Source of the DNA: Todiramphus chloris collaris
Lineage: Eukaryota; Chordata; Aves; Coraciiformes; Alcedinidae
Assembly (NCBI GenBank): GCA_025345505.1
Contig: JANVCC010000018.1
Span: 62,272,031 to 62,336,030, forward strand
DNA length: 64,000 nt
Reading direction: 5' to 3'
Positions 38,301 to 58,592 of the stretch are shown here, one piece after another. Within the stretch, counting starts at the first letter, position 1. Each line of letters begins with the position of its first letter. The translations under genes and the position numbers were made by a program. The notes below the pieces were generated by a model. That model ran no database searches, was not told the DNA's origin, and was given only the letters and a program-made list of their open reading frames with translations.

Positions 38301-39995
38301 AAAGAACCTAGCATCAGGATAAACCTCTTAACATCTAATATCACCGTAAGCAAATACAAGTTGAACTCTATCCAAAATGCCTGACACAATGTCCTAGAAC
38401 AGTGCACTCAGCATCCAGATTTCAAAACCCAACAGAACACCAAATAAAATAATTTATATGCAAGTACAAGTCATCTAGGTCCTAGTCTTACTCAGAAAGA
38501 GAGAGGAAAGGAAAAAAAAAAGGGGAAAAAAAAGAATAAAAAAGGAAAAAAGACAAAAAGAAAAGAGAAAAAGACAAAACGAAAAGAGAAAAGAAGACTG
38601 AAAAAACCCTATAAAACCCAAATCCAAAATATTAGTCAGGCTGCACATGCATTTCTGAGGAAATGTACCCAAGGTGAATTGTTTCTGCTTGCTGTGGTGA
38701 GCATGACCACTTCTGAGGTCTCACATCATCCTCATTCCTTACCACACTCAAACAAAATTACCTAAGATTAAAACAATTTAGAATACTTTCCTATGTGGCA
38801 TTTATCAATTATTTACTGTGGTTTTGAATGTTACATTTCTGGCAAAATGCTTTGGACTTCAAATCAGGTTCTCCTTTGTGCCAGAGATTACAGGGAGAGG
38901 AACAGATCAAAATAAAACCGGGTAAGATGTTATACTGATATCTATACCTGTAAGTGCCCAGTCAGAAACAGAGCAGTGTTCAAGCTTGGGAGACATGAAT
39001 GTCAAACAATGAGAAAGTGAAAAAATTGTTTTGAAAATGCATTGCAGTAATTCATGTAAGGAGAGGAAGGTGACAAGGTTCTTGGGCTGAAACAGCCTCA
39101 AAAGCAATTACTTTTCCCTTGAGCAAATACAGGAAACACTTTCTGGGTAGAACTGCAGTGGTGGCACCACAAGAGTGAGCACCCTGATAAAAATGTTCTT
39201 TTAAAATCCCAGCTGCAGGGATGGTCATCAGAGCAGATCTTACATCTCTCTTGCATACATTACCTTTTCTTTTAAAAGTATGCTAAATAATTGAAACCTC
39301 AATGAAGGCTCTTGTGACCAGCCCTAAGCCCAAGAGAATAAAGATTATTAGTTTGAAAAGCCAACCATGGGTAAAAAAAAAATAAACAAAAAAAACCCCC
39401 AAAACAACCAGGAAAAAGTGAAGGTTTAAATCTAGTTCAATAATGATTTTTTTTCTTACAAGTTTTCAATCAAATCTGCTTTAGCATTTCAGGGGAACAA
39501 GAGCAGTAAGAGGGATGGAGCAGAAACACAGTGTAACAGCATGCCACAGAATTTTTTAGGCAGAGCTATACTGAGAGTGGGAGAAGAAGGATGACCACCA
39601 TTAACTGTCTGCCAGGGGTGGGGGGTGAGGAGGTATAGGGTAAGCTGTGCTTTCCTAGACAACAGCACAAATCTGCAGTGACCGATGAAGAAAAACAGGA
39701 TGAGAAAGAAGGGCCTGGGGCAGGGCACAAGTGCCAAACTACATCACTTTCAGTCTCTTTTAGAGCCTGAGCCATCAAACCAAGCCTGGCTGGCTGGACA
39801 GGCATTCCTTTCAAGGAGACATCATCCTGCATGTAACAAAAGGCAATTTTTGGAGCCAAATAAAGTAAAAATTAAAACCTGAAGAGTAACATCAAACACA
39901 AATGTCTGTAACCAGTCAGGTCTATTGCTGCCTCTGCAATATGGGCCCACTGTAACTGCTCGGTGTCAGTTTCCTGTAGGAGATGTTGCATGTTG
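35376..39995. other. Intergenic region, no gene recognised
   Basis: No reading frame here resembles a known protein. The only marked feature is a polypurine tract at about 38494-38600. A downstream regulatory role cannot be judged from one sequence. Confidence 0.55.
38494..38600 (+). repeat. Polypurine (A/G) tract
   Basis: About 105 nt made almost only of A and G, with AAAAGA/GGAAAA units and a few C or T interruptions. The opposite strand is the matching polypyrimidine tract, so the 105-aa-scale Phe/Leu-rich frames there are artefacts of composition. Confidence 0.8.
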
Positions 39996-41225
39996 AATGA
40001 GACTGGAGCCAGTACTACCCTTGGGGAACACCACTAGCTACAGGACTTCAACTAAACTGCACCACTGATCACAACCCCCTGAGCTCTGTTGTTCAGACAG
40101 TTCTCCATCCACCTCACTGTCCACTCAAACCCACACTTCCCAAGCTTACCTCTGAGGATGTTATGGGAGATAGTGTCAAAAGTCTTGACAAAGTTGAGGT
40201 AGACAACATCCACTGTTTTCCCATCATCTACCCAGCTAGTCACATCATCACAGAAGGCTATCAGATTGGTCAAGCATGACTTCCCCTTAAGTAAATCCAT
40301 GCTGACTACTCATGATAACCTTCCTTTCCTCCATGTGCTTATAGATGACCTCCAGAAGGAGCTGTTTCATCACCTTTCCAGGGATGAAGATGAGACTGAC
40401 TGGATTGTAATTTCATGGGTACTTTTTTTGCACCCTTTTTGGAGATGTGGAAAGAGAGGTTGCCAGTGAAAAGAAAGAGGGGAAAAAAAAAAAAAGTTGT
40501 TGAATGCTTCAGCCTTGTGACCTTGTCTATTGTTACCAAATTGCCAGTCTTGCTCATCAGTGGAGGCGGGGGAAGGTACACTTTCTTTGACCATTCTTTT
40601 CTGGGTGGCATAGCTATACAAGCCCTTCTTGTTACTCTTTGCATCCCTTGCCGAGTTCACTTCCAATTGTGCCTTGGCCTTTCTGACCCTATCCCTACAC
40701 ATCTGGGCAGTTTGCCTATACTCTTCCCAGATACCTGGCCCCACTTCCACTGCCTGGGCAATTCCTTCTTGCCCTTTATTTTGACCAGCAGGTCTCGACT
40801 CAACCATGTCAGTCTCTTGCCTTCCTTGCCTGATTTCTTACACTTGGAGATCAAAGGCTCTCGCATTCTATGGAAAGCTTCCTTAAAGGTCTGCCAGCTC
40901 TGCTTTTCTCCCTTGTCCCTGAGGGAGGTTTCCCATGGTTTCCTATTGACTAACTCTGTGACGAGCTGGAATTTTTATTTCCTAAAATTCAGGGTCCTGA
41001 CTTTACTCCTCACCTGACCCATATCCCTCAGGACTGTGAGCTCCACTAGTGTGTCATCACTGCAGCCCAGACTGCCTCCAGTCTTGATGTCACCAATTGC
41101 CTCACTTACATTGGTGACCATCAGGTCCATTGCATCCCCTCTAGCTGATCTGTCTTTGTGTAGCAAGAGTCCTATCCTCAAATCTAGGCTTCACTGCAAT
41201 TTTGCTGTCAAGTTGAACCATTTTC
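39996..41225 (-). mobile_element. CR1 LINE, ORF2 fragment with internal deletion
   Basis: Reverse-orientation CR1. Read on the minus strand, 41200 to about 40490 encodes the linker between endonuclease and reverse transcriptase (for example EEYRQTAQMCRDRVRKAKA and NKKGLYSY). Then 40450 to about 40050 encodes the middle of the reverse transcriptase (KSCLTNLIAFCDDVTSWVDD, VVYLNFVKTFDTISHNIL). The early RT part expected between them is missing at about 40450-40490, next to an A-rich run. Several frameshifts are present, so it is a dead copy. Both the 5' end and the 3' UTR are absent. Confidence 0.88.
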
Positions 41226-43555
41226 TCAAGTGCACTTGAGAAAATAAATCTCTTGTCACGTTTACAGATTTGGGGCCTTTTTTATATACAAGATTTTCTT
41301 CATGTCTTCCATTTCTATAGCGAGCTTTATTTTACAGGTTGCAGGAGACTGCAGCTTCTCCATAATTTGGAAGTAGAAATCTATAGATTCACAACAGGAG
41401 ATTCCGTTTCAGGCTGTGAAATCTGAAATGTCACAGTACACAACATGTGTGTTACTTCAAGCAAAGGGATGTTCCAGTTCACCTAAATTAAAACAGCACA
41501 AAATTGCCCAAAGCCTCTTAGCTGATGCTCTCTTAAATAATGCATATCTCAATTCAGGGAGTTCCATATGGATTCAGAAGTCCTTGGACAGGAATAATTT
41601 TCTCCCTTGTCCTGAAGGGACAAAGGCCAAGGGACCACCACCTTTTCTTGACAACTGAACACAGCACTGAACAAGTGTTGCCCAATTTACTGCCCCTGTT
41701 CTCATATGGGTGCAATATGCAGCTTCATGGAAGCCACCTAACCAGTGATGACTTGGGGTTAAGGAGAAGCAAAGAACCTGCCTGATCCATGCTAGAGATG
41801 AGTCAGTGAGAGCTGGGTAACCACCACTACTTGAGATTATCCTCCAGAGCACTGCAGCTTTCTCCTTATGGTTTCTCCCTTGGCTCTCCAAGAAGCCACT
41901 CAAGGAACTGGCAGTGCCCAACCTTTTTAACCCTCCTTTTAGAGAACCTGAAGGTTCCCCCCCACTACTGTGTCTTTGGTCCAGTTTGTCATACTGCTCA
42001 TCCTCACAGGTTTACGAGCAACTGCAACTCAAAGGGCAGCTGCTGAGCAAAAAACCCAAGAAGTTAGTATTCAAGAAAGATATTCGGTGCTCCTGGACTA
42101 TGGAAAAAACCAAGCAAAATAAAATACCCAAGCCAAGGCAGAATAGGATGATTAACTTCTATTCCAGACCCCAAACAAGAATGTTTGGGAAAGAAGAGAA
42201 TACATCAGTGAAGTCTTCCTTCTCTAATCTACTTTTCTGCAGTTATGATACCAATAGAGATTGCGCATTGATATGGGGAAGTTTTATTGTTTGCCTTTTT
42301 TGCTGTTTTGTGGGGGATTTTTTTAACCTTTCAAACATGCTGCAAAAGAGATTGAAATTTGGTCAGTCTAAGTTTTCATGGTTTTTTTTTTTTTTTTTTT
42401 TTTTTACACTGTTATATATTATTTCACCAGTTCCCAGCTTCCTGAATAAGTGCAGCACAATATTCTGCAGATTGCTTGTGAGGTCCCATATCTAAGTCCT
42501 GCCCAGCATCACACAAGGTCAACAGTCAGGGTGAGCAACATCAGATACAATGAACAACACCATAGGATACAAATACATAGTGTTTGGACAAATGCAGATG
42601 AATCTTAAAAGGTTACCTTTAAAAGCTCAGCTGAAGGTTAACCAGACATTTGTATTTTCTCTTTAAAAGTTTGTTGCCATGTATTGGAACACATTACTGA
42701 AAGAACACAACAAAGGAAATGAAGTGTGAATAAAGGATACAAAAACACCTATGTACAGTTCTTTCATGTCAGTGGTAACAAAAATATCCACTCTACTTCC
42801 TGTATCCTTGTAAAAGAGGAGAGATACAGGCATCACTGCAGATGCTCTAAACATTACAATTTATAATGGTGCCTACAGTTGGTAGTTAGGCAACTTTGCA
42901 GCTGTATTAGACAAGTTATTGACCAGGCATACAAGATTATTATTTATTATTATTGGCAAGAAAACCGTCATGTTAATGGTTTAACTTAAATTAGGCTCCC
43001 TTGCTGGTATTAGAATGGAGTAAAGATTTATTTAAGAAATGGTAAAGAGGAGACATTTTATATTGCTACCAAAATACTATTTTCTATAGGAATTCTTAAT
43101 GAGCGTTTGTTCAAGTATATTTAAGGATTGTTTTTTACTTAAGGGAACCTCATTTATTTTGATATCCTGCAGGAGATAAGCTTTTCTGCAATATGGAATG
43201 AGGTCTCCTCCTTCTAGCAACATCTGCCTCTTCTTGTTCACGCGTGCAGATGCCCCTTCACAGCTGTCCTCCTCCCTCTCTCTTCCCATTTTCAGGCTAC
43301 CTGCTGCCATGGGGCCTTCACACTCTTCTTGGATATGCCAGCAGCTTTGGATATTCATACCTAGTTAGTGCCTTTCCATTTCCTCACTCCCTTTGCCTGA
43401 AGCATTTATAATCTTTTTGTTGTCGTTTTTTTAAATATCATTGCTTATGGCAATGCTTCTAAAAACACATGCAGCCAAAATCGTATGTGGTCAGCTGGGC
43501 TCTTCAGAGCTGCTTTGCTTCACCCAGAGGTGCTTAATGCAGTTGTAATTCCAGT
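41226..43555. other. Intergenic region, no gene recognised
   Basis: Contains a T24 run at 42382-42405. An open frame of 193 codons at 41914-42495 translates to low-complexity and Phe-rich sequence across that run and shows no family resemblance. Confidence 0.55.
42382..42405 (+). repeat. Poly(T) run of 24
   Basis: Uninterrupted T24; could be the A-tail of a minus-strand insertion, but no element body is recognised to support that. Confidence 0.85.
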
Positions 43556-43559
43556 CTTC

Positions 43560-43642
43560 AGTAATATTGGCAGTGTTAGTTTTAATGTTGGACTTAATGA
43601 TCTTAAAGGTCTTCCAATGTAAATGATCCTATGATTCCATTG
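43560..43642 (+). mobile_element. Short CR1 3'-end fragment
   Basis: The stretch from GGCAGTGTTAG through GACTTAATGATCTTAAAGGTC to ATGATCCTATGATTCCAT matches the pattern of the last 80 nt of CR1, including the degenerate terminal ATTCTATG-like units. Boundaries are approximate. Confidence 0.6.
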
Positions 43643-43644
43643 CA

Positions 43645-46600
43645 GCAAAGATGCCTGCAAACTGCTCATAACCACATTTTGGGAGAGAGGACCACATACA
43701 CTCCCTCTGAAACTCAGGTCAAATTAAACATCTGGAGAAGCCAGCTCTGGGAAAGATGAAAAGGGAGGCAGTCCACCTTCCCCATGTCTAGATAACCTTT
43801 GCTTCCTCTTGTTTATTACTGGTACAGGACAACCCAATTTCTAGTTCAAGTTCAGGATTCCCAAGCAGAACAGTGGTAAACCTGAATCATTCAAAAGCAT
43901 ATCTAACTCAGCAACAAGTTTACCAAGTTATGGTAAAATGATGGAAGCATTACCTAATTGAAAGCTCTTTTCTATTCCTATGCTTTGTCCATATATATAT
44001 TTTTTTTTTTTTTTTTTAATTCTGCTTTAGTTGATGTGCTACAAAGTTGGTTTTTAGTTACTGAAGAAAAAAGAAACCCAGTCTTGAGTTGGCTTAAGTT
44101 GCAAAAGCAATCTTTTATGTACCTTGGAAAACCAGAGGATGCCTATTTGCAGGTTACAGCCTGAAAGGAAGAATCCCTCACAGAGAAGCAGAATTGGTCC
44201 AATATTTTTTTTTTCTTCAAGTTCGAAGGCAAAGCACACAATAATCCATGCCACAGGCTCCAGGGCAAGAGGCCACACAATCTCCAGGAGGCTACAGTGC
44301 TGGGATGAATTAGCCTGCATAAATGTTTGAGCAACTGGAATTCAGATCCTGGGCTAACTAAACTGCCATGGCAATTTTTACAGTGTATTCCTTATGCCAG
44401 ATAAATGCATTTTGAGTTAAGCTTTACTAAAGCAAAAAAAAAAATAAAGTCCCCTTGTTTGATTTCAAGCAAATTGACTAGGACTAATATAATGCAGTGG
44501 GAATCTGGCCCAGAGCCCACTTAGCTATCACAAGTAAGACAATATACAGAGATTAACATCTGCCCCTTTGTGCGGAGTCAGTGGTGAAATTTCGATGACT
44601 GACTGTGACAGCAGAGTCAGAGCCCAGGATGGCAGCACAATTTTCACTAAGATTAGTACAAAAAGGAGTGGATCTGACAATGTCAGGAAGGCAGAATAAA
44701 CAAAATGGGTATTTCTCAGCCTGAAAATAGAAAACATGCCCAAACATTTAATTCCCATTTCCTTAAAAAATAAAAACTCACAACCAAACCTCCCTTTTTC
44801 CAAAACACAAACTAGCACTGAAATAAACTCCCTAGCACTTTAATCACAGATGCACAGCGTTTAGGAGGAAAAATATGTCATGCTTTTCAAGGTTAGCTCC
44901 CTTCCCCCTTAAAAATGTTAACGTTTTCCAGGCTTTGCCCTCACTGTGGTCTCCTGGAGAAAGAAATGCTCTTCAGAAGCACACTGACAGAGATGACTGC
45001 ACACCCAGGCCCCAAGGGCCGTTGGGGATTTCATGAGCCAGTGCTACTGGGATGGGCTTGGGCAGCAGCTGCAGGACAGACGGGGCTCCCCAGTGCTGCG
45101 GGCGCCCGGCTGCTCAAGGGGACTTCACAACACGGCACTGAAAGCTGCCAATACCTCTGAGCACGTTACCCTCTCTACCAGACACTTCCTGCTGTCCAAG
45201 TCAAAAGCTAACAGCTGACTTTTGGACAGTGTTCTCATACAGCAGGTTGGCCAGTGTCCCAGCACCCTGAAACGTTTGCAAAAAAAAAACCCCAAAGCTC
45301 TGCACAGTATTATCAGATGGATGCTGGTCAGTCACCAGCACTCTGCCATGGCCACAGGCCTTTGCAAGTGTCATTACACGTATAAAATTTTAAGGGATGT
45401 TCTGCAGGAGGCAATCCTGCTCTGGCAGTGACCCAAGGTCTGTCACCAGCACTCTCGCTAAAGGTTTTGCTTTCACCTACCCATCTGCAGCATCAGATAA
45501 ATACCTCAGCAGTGCTTCCTCCTGCTCGCATGGCCACTGCTGCTCCCACCCCAGGGTTCACAGCACCAGCGTGCACACGTTTTGTAACTGGGTCTCCCTG
45601 TCCACATTTCTACAGGCTGTGAGTATGCACAGCTTGTCCACCAATGCTGTTCTCCAGATTACTGCTTTTCCGTGGGAATATGCCAGCTTGTGTCTCCCCC
45701 TTGAAGTGACAGTGGGTTCAGTTTGATGGGAGGAAGAGACTGCTCTTCAGAAGGTGCTTTGGCTTTGAAAAACAAACTGTATTGATGATTGACAAAAAAG
45801 CAAAGACAAAATCTCAATATCGTGAAAAACTTGTCAAAAAAAGAGCAAATCACTATGAATTGCTTAGTAACCCAAGTGAAAGGGAATGGATGGGAGCCAA
45901 CACCACTCCTGCCTGAAGGACACAGAAGCACCTACCAGCTGGTTATAGGCAAAAGCGAGTATCTCCATTTCATTTGATGAATCTACACCTGACAACACAG
46001 TACCGTTTACGTGAGTAAAACCTCACCAACTAGAATTCCAAGTTTTGGGTCAGCCCTCATACCCCTGTCACAGCAGTGCAGTTGTTCAAGCAGGCAAGGT
46101 TCACCACTGCCTGTGGAAAGCAGCAAAAGAAACGGGGGCAGAAAGTAGCAAGAAATTTGAAAGGCATCTAAGGCACTGTGGATATTCTGTTCCCTACCAA
46201 TATTAGTGGCAATATAGCCTGGACTTAACACTGCCACCCTTGAAGATCTCAGCAAATCAGAAAAAATGAATTATTTATGACAGACAGTTTGAGCTTTGTA
46301 CTGAGGATGTAGAGGGTGCCTATTTTCTGTGGTGGTTTCCTCAGAAAGTGTCTTCTTACCCCCCGATAGAACATTGGGAGTGCCTCAACACTGCTTCAAT
46401 TTAAAACACCATGTTGCCATTATTTTACAAACTTCATAACCGTACGTTAATCAATCTGGTGGTACCATTCCATGTCAGCTATTTTCTCCAGAGTATTTGA
46501 CAGGGCAACTATTAGATTAAACTATTTCAAAGAGGAAAGCCAGTGGAGGGAGAAGGAAGCACTGTCCATGTCAAGGTCTGAAGGTCTACAAAGGTCAAGG

Positions 46601-48810
46601 TCGCCTCATGCTTCAAAGCAGCAACCCTGATGTCTGGCCATGGGGCTTGGAATCAAGGATGTTCCTCCTGCTCTCCACTCCCACACTACAGCATGTCTAA
46701 GCTATGGTGATACTTCTGAATGCTTTGTGAGAAGGAGAAATAAGTTTCATGTGTGCACCACAGGGTTGGTATACATCTACAGCAGATTTGTCACAATTAA
46801 TCCAGTCTCAAATTCTCAGTTCTGCACATGAACAGATCTTCTCTACAAAGGCAATACCTCATCTGGTTGTCGGATCACTGGCAGTAGAAAGACAGTATCC
46901 CCATTACTCTCATTAGTCTTCCTGCTGGATCCACTGATTATATGAAAAGCCAGAGAGGCAATCATAATTTTATATTCTAATTACCTGCAAGACAAAGGCC
47001 ACCACATTTCCCCAAATTCCCACTTGGCCTCAACTCTACAACATTAAAAGATTCTTAAACATTTTACAGAGAGGTCAAGAATTCAAAGCAGCACTTGGTA
47101 AATCAGGTCAGCGAGTCTTAAAAATGCACACCTTAATTTTTGGCTAAAATTCATCTAAATAGAAACCAAGGATGCCAAACAAGGTTTTTATATTTTAAGT
47201 TGACATTTTTTTTTTCCTTCTCCTCATTATTCATGACACAGTCCCAAAGCAAATTTCAGCAAGCTATTAAAAATAGCATTAATAATCTTAGGGGCTGTGT
47301 TATTAAGACCCTAATTAAGACAGTATATAAATGTTTCCTGCTTGCACGTGAGATGACAGATTTAAGTTACACAGTCACACTATTCCTTAAGGAATTTATT
47401 TTCTTAACACCAGTTTGAGAAAGATGGTCATCATTCTTGCTTCTGTACAAGGTGTAAAGACACCAAGTCAGAACTGTTTTGCTGTCTTGGTGTAACATGT
47501 TAAGCCACATTTAGGACCTTGCTTCTCAGGGGCTGTTGTAATTCGCAGAGTAACTCCCCTGACTCTGGGTGCAGCTGCAAGTACTCACTACCTCTCAAAG
47601 TGTTTTTCAAGATGACAACCAATGCACCGAGGAAAGGCTGAACCTTCTCATGAGCATGCAAATGCTTTGCTGAGGTGACCTTTCTAGCTTCATGCAGCAT
47701 CTCCTCAGCAGAAGCAAGAGCAGGGCTCAGTTTCCAATGACCAACACAGCTGCTTCAGCACGAAGAACAACCTTTCATCCAACACTATAGCTCCCTGTAC
47801 ACTGCTCACCTGGAAACTTCAGTAACAAAATGGGACGGATTTATCAAACAATCTGTTCTCTTTCTCACAACCCAGATTCACCTGCAGGGTAAATCCCTCC
47901 TGCACACTGCAGTTGCCCGGACCACAGCCAGCCTTGCAACAGGCTTTTCCGGAGTCCTCTTATTGGAAATGTCAAGTTCTGACACTTCTGACTGTCACTG
48001 GAGCTGCAAGAGTTCAGGTTGCTGCCAATTAGGCCTGCAGTTTTCTGGGAGCCATAACCTCAAAAGAAGAGTTGACAAAAGGAACTCCAAGCAAGCAATA
48101 AGAGGTTACAATTCTGACCCCGAGTTTGTATCACCAGTCCTGAACACAATTTTTGTTGAACAAGTTAGCCATGAGAAACTATACAAAATACACCACAGTT
48201 GAATGTGGTATAATTACCAACAGCCTCTCCCTCTACTCACAGCAAGGCAGAAAAAGACACTTCCAACTTTTCAGTAAAAGTTCAACCTTGATTCAGCTCT
48301 CAGCTTAGATTAAATATTCCTCCTTTCAGAGGTTAACATTCATCAGTGACGCTTGTTTGCTTGTTTTGGGTTTTTTTTTTTTCCCCTGGATAAACAGGTC
48401 AAAGGCTTCTCGCTGGAAAGAGTTGCCATTTCACAATGAGTAACCTAGAAAGCTGTAAATGAGTCCTGATGTAACTGAACTGACAACTCGTTATTACTGA
48501 AAGCAACCATATACTCTCAGCGACCAAAGCTTTCCTGGCAGAGCGCTCTCTCTGAATTTATCATTAACATCTACATCCTAACGCTGCTAAATAATTCAGC
48601 ACAGCATTTAGCCCTGTGTCCTTGCCTCTCTACCCAGAAACCACTCTCACTATTTACTGTATGTTCCAGCAACAGGGAGGAAAAACCTGCCTGGCTCGTG
48701 GTTCCTCCTCGCGCTGTGTACCTGAGGGGGAAACTTTGCTCTCTACAGAGCAGAGCAGGTTTTATTTATTTCCTTTTGCTGGGAGAAGTGTTTATTAGAT
48801 ACCAAAATAT
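43645..48810. other. Intergenic region, no gene recognised
   Basis: Nothing recognisable as coding. A G/C-richer patch with some CpG lies at about 45000-45120 but is short. Poly-T at 44000-44017 follows a short AT repeat. The last few hundred bases before 48810 may belong to the SMIM28 regulatory region. Confidence 0.5.
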
Positions 48811-48819
48811 TGAGCGTTA

Positions 48820-55981
<7,162 letters not shown>

Positions 55982-56545
55982 ACTTCCTACGGAAGCACCT
56001 TAACTGAAGCATGGAGCCCCTCAAGGCACAAACGTGGAACTGCTATGGCCTTTACAATTAGCAAAAAGAGAGACAAATGAGACACTAAACCAATGGATTA
56101 ATGAAGGAAGAAGCTTGAAATAACAGAGAACGAGTCTCTTTACCACATCCTAGGATACTCCACTTTCCATTTGTGGCAAGCTTACACACACAGCATAGCA
56201 CCAAATTGATCCCAGACTAGTAACATGGGTATTCCAGTTAACCAAGCATGTCATGCAAGGATTAAACTTCAGGACAGGTGGGAATCTGTCCCTCTGAAAT
56301 CCATCACATAGGAGGGAATATGAATCATACCACAGATTCACCCATCACAAGAAGGGCTTTTAGCACATACCTGTTGCAGGTATGTTCCTGCTTTTTCTTT
56401 TTCAATGTGTTTATTTTCAGTTGAGTTTCTGACAAGCTGATTTACTCCGCCTGTGTGTGTCAACATCACATTATTCTGTAGTGCTCTGGAATATCACAAC
56501 AGCTCTCAGGAAAGCAAATAAATATACAAAATTTCCAGCAACTGT
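55982..56545 (+). other. SMIM28: SMIM28 3' UTR (probable)
   Basis: Non-coding sequence after the stop. The first good poly(A) signal is AATAAA at 56517-56522, which would give a UTR of about 550 nt. Later AATAAA copies near 57304 and 57593 are alternatives. Confidence 0.45.
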
Positions 56546-58092
56546 CCCAAAGGTTCAAACATACACTGTGGATAAAGATTGTCTTTTATCACAGTTGAAC
56601 AATGAGAACAGACAGAGAAGATCTGATCATTCTAGGCAAGGAAAACTCCAGCAGCTCCACACAAAAGCACAGTCACACTATTGCTGTAAGTTATTCGCCA
56701 AGTTTTGCAAGGTCCCAACATTCCAGACTACTGGTTTGACTTCTTTTTCCAATTTGCAAACCCACAATAACAAATCCCATGACCTATTTGGTGCAGCCTG
56801 TAAAAGAGTTGGGGAAAAAAAAAAATTAAATGCACAAATATATCCAGTATGTATTTCAAAACAGCATTATGTTCCCTTCCCCTTCATCACTAGAGCAAGG
56901 TAAATCTCATCCGAGTGCACTGATGGCAGTGGTTCAGTTTCTCAGGAGGGCTTGCACATGCTTGCTCTTAGACAATGACATTACCTTTAATTCTTTCTTA
57001 CAGCATAGCATTTTCACTATGATGACAGATGGTCTTGTTATGAAAGCTGGCTACTACTGATTCTGACAGCCTCCAGAGTTAGGACAGCTTTTTCCTTGCA
57101 GGTGTCAGCTATTCCATGATGTTTGTCTGTGGCTTGCTAACATAACTACTACATATTACTGTGTGCACTCTTGATGTTACTCCTAAATCTAAAGGCTGTC
57201 CTGACTTGCACGTTGTGATTCCAGCAACTGTCATGAGGTCTCAATAGCAGCCATTCCTGCTTTGGGAACATATCAAATTCCTTTAAAACAAACAAACCAA
57301 CAAAATAAAGGATGAGCCAATCATCACTGTACAGCAGAAGAAAGGAGGTGTTAAATTTCATGTAATGTCAACAGTGGCATAAATCACATCACCAAGCAGT
57401 CCAGGTCAAAATTGATGATTCCATTCATACAGTTCCCTTAAAATAAAAAACAAACAAAGAAACAAAAAAAATCTGCATTTTGTAATTCAGAAATGGGATT
57501 ATTTTCTTGTTACACTTTTGGGAACATTACTTTTTCTAACGTTCCGCTTTGGTCTTCAAAATGTAAGAACAGCAAAAGCAGGTGTTTTGGAAAAATAAAA
57601 ATACAGTCAACCATTTTTCTTTTCAGACCATATCTGAGATGAGTTCCTGGTATTTGCTGATGCATTTGAAAGTACTGCATTTTACTGTATGTGTGCATTT
57701 TGTTTACCTCCTTAATATTTGGTACATGCAGTTGTTGCCAGCTACAAGGAAAGCTGGAAAAATACAAGAGCCCCAAACAACATATGCTACCTAATCAGCA
57801 AGGTACAAAGGTTTGAGGTTCAAAGATAAATCATTTCTGCCTCTGGTGTCTGTATATTCCACTAACTTCAGCAGAATTATACAGGTATGCTTGAAAATTC
57901 AGCCGACGTCATATAGAATGGAGTATATTTTGCCTTAAAAGATCTGCTGTGTTCTGAAATGAGTTAAACTCTCCTTTAGCAGTTTCTTGTTTACTCTTAA
58001 GAGGGTAGCACCTGAAACCCAGCCCCTGGGCTCATCATTCTAAACTGCTCTGCAGTTACCCTAGTTACAATTAAGATATCTTCCTGACCAAT
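56546..58092. other. Region downstream of SMIM28, nothing recognised
   Basis: No coding or repeat family recognised. It could include a longer SMIM28 3' UTR. Confidence 0.5.
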
Positions 58093-58142
58093 TGTGGTGG
58101 GTTGACCTTGGTTGGGCACCAGGTGCCCACCAAGACTCTCTA

Positions 58143-58173
<31 letters not shown>

Positions 58174-58592
58174 CCTTCCCCCCTGAAGGACAAGGGGAAG
58201 AAAATAAGATGGAAAAAAACCCCTCACGTGGGTCAAGATAAAAGCAGTTTAATGAAAGCAAAGCAAAGACTGTGCATGGAAGTGCAGGAAAACAAGCAGA
58301 ACCCCCTCCTTTTCCTTAGCTTTTATGTTTGAGCTGACATCATATGGTATGGAATATCCCTTTGGTCAATTTGGGTCAGCTGTCCCAGTTGTATCCCCTC
58401 CCAAGTTCTTGTCCACCCCATTCCACTAGAGGGAAATGTTGGAAGAAACAGCTTTGGTGCTGTGTGAGCCCTGTACAGCAGTAGCCACAACACAGGTGTG
58501 TTACCAACACCTTTCCGGTTCCCAATACAAAGCACAACACTGGGAGGGCTACTATGGGGAAAATCAACTCCATCTCGGTCAGATCCAGTACG
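58093..58592 (+). mobile_element. Avian endogenous retrovirus LTR, solo type
   Basis: Begins TGTGGTGGGTTGACC, continues with GCACCAGGTGCCCACCAA, and in its second half has CATATGGTATGGAATATCCC and TTTGGTCAATTTGGGTCAGC, which I know from an abundant bird LTR family. It ends near 58592 by comparison. A CA repeat (58145-58170) is embedded near its start. No internal retroviral gene is adjacent, so it is a solo LTR or fragment. No clean target-site duplication is visible. Confidence 0.75.
58145..58170 (+). repeat. CA dinucleotide microsatellite
   Basis: About 13 uninterrupted CA units inside the LTR; likely polymorphic. Confidence 0.9.

Noticed and set aside
40370..41017. Open frames of 145 codons (minus) and 200 codons (plus)
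   Set aside because: The minus frame is decayed CR1 ORF2 and the plus frame is its antisense shadow; neither is a host gene.
41914..42495. 193-codon frame on the + strand
   Set aside because: It includes a T24 run giving poly-Phe, shows no family resemblance, and lacks splice or promoter support.
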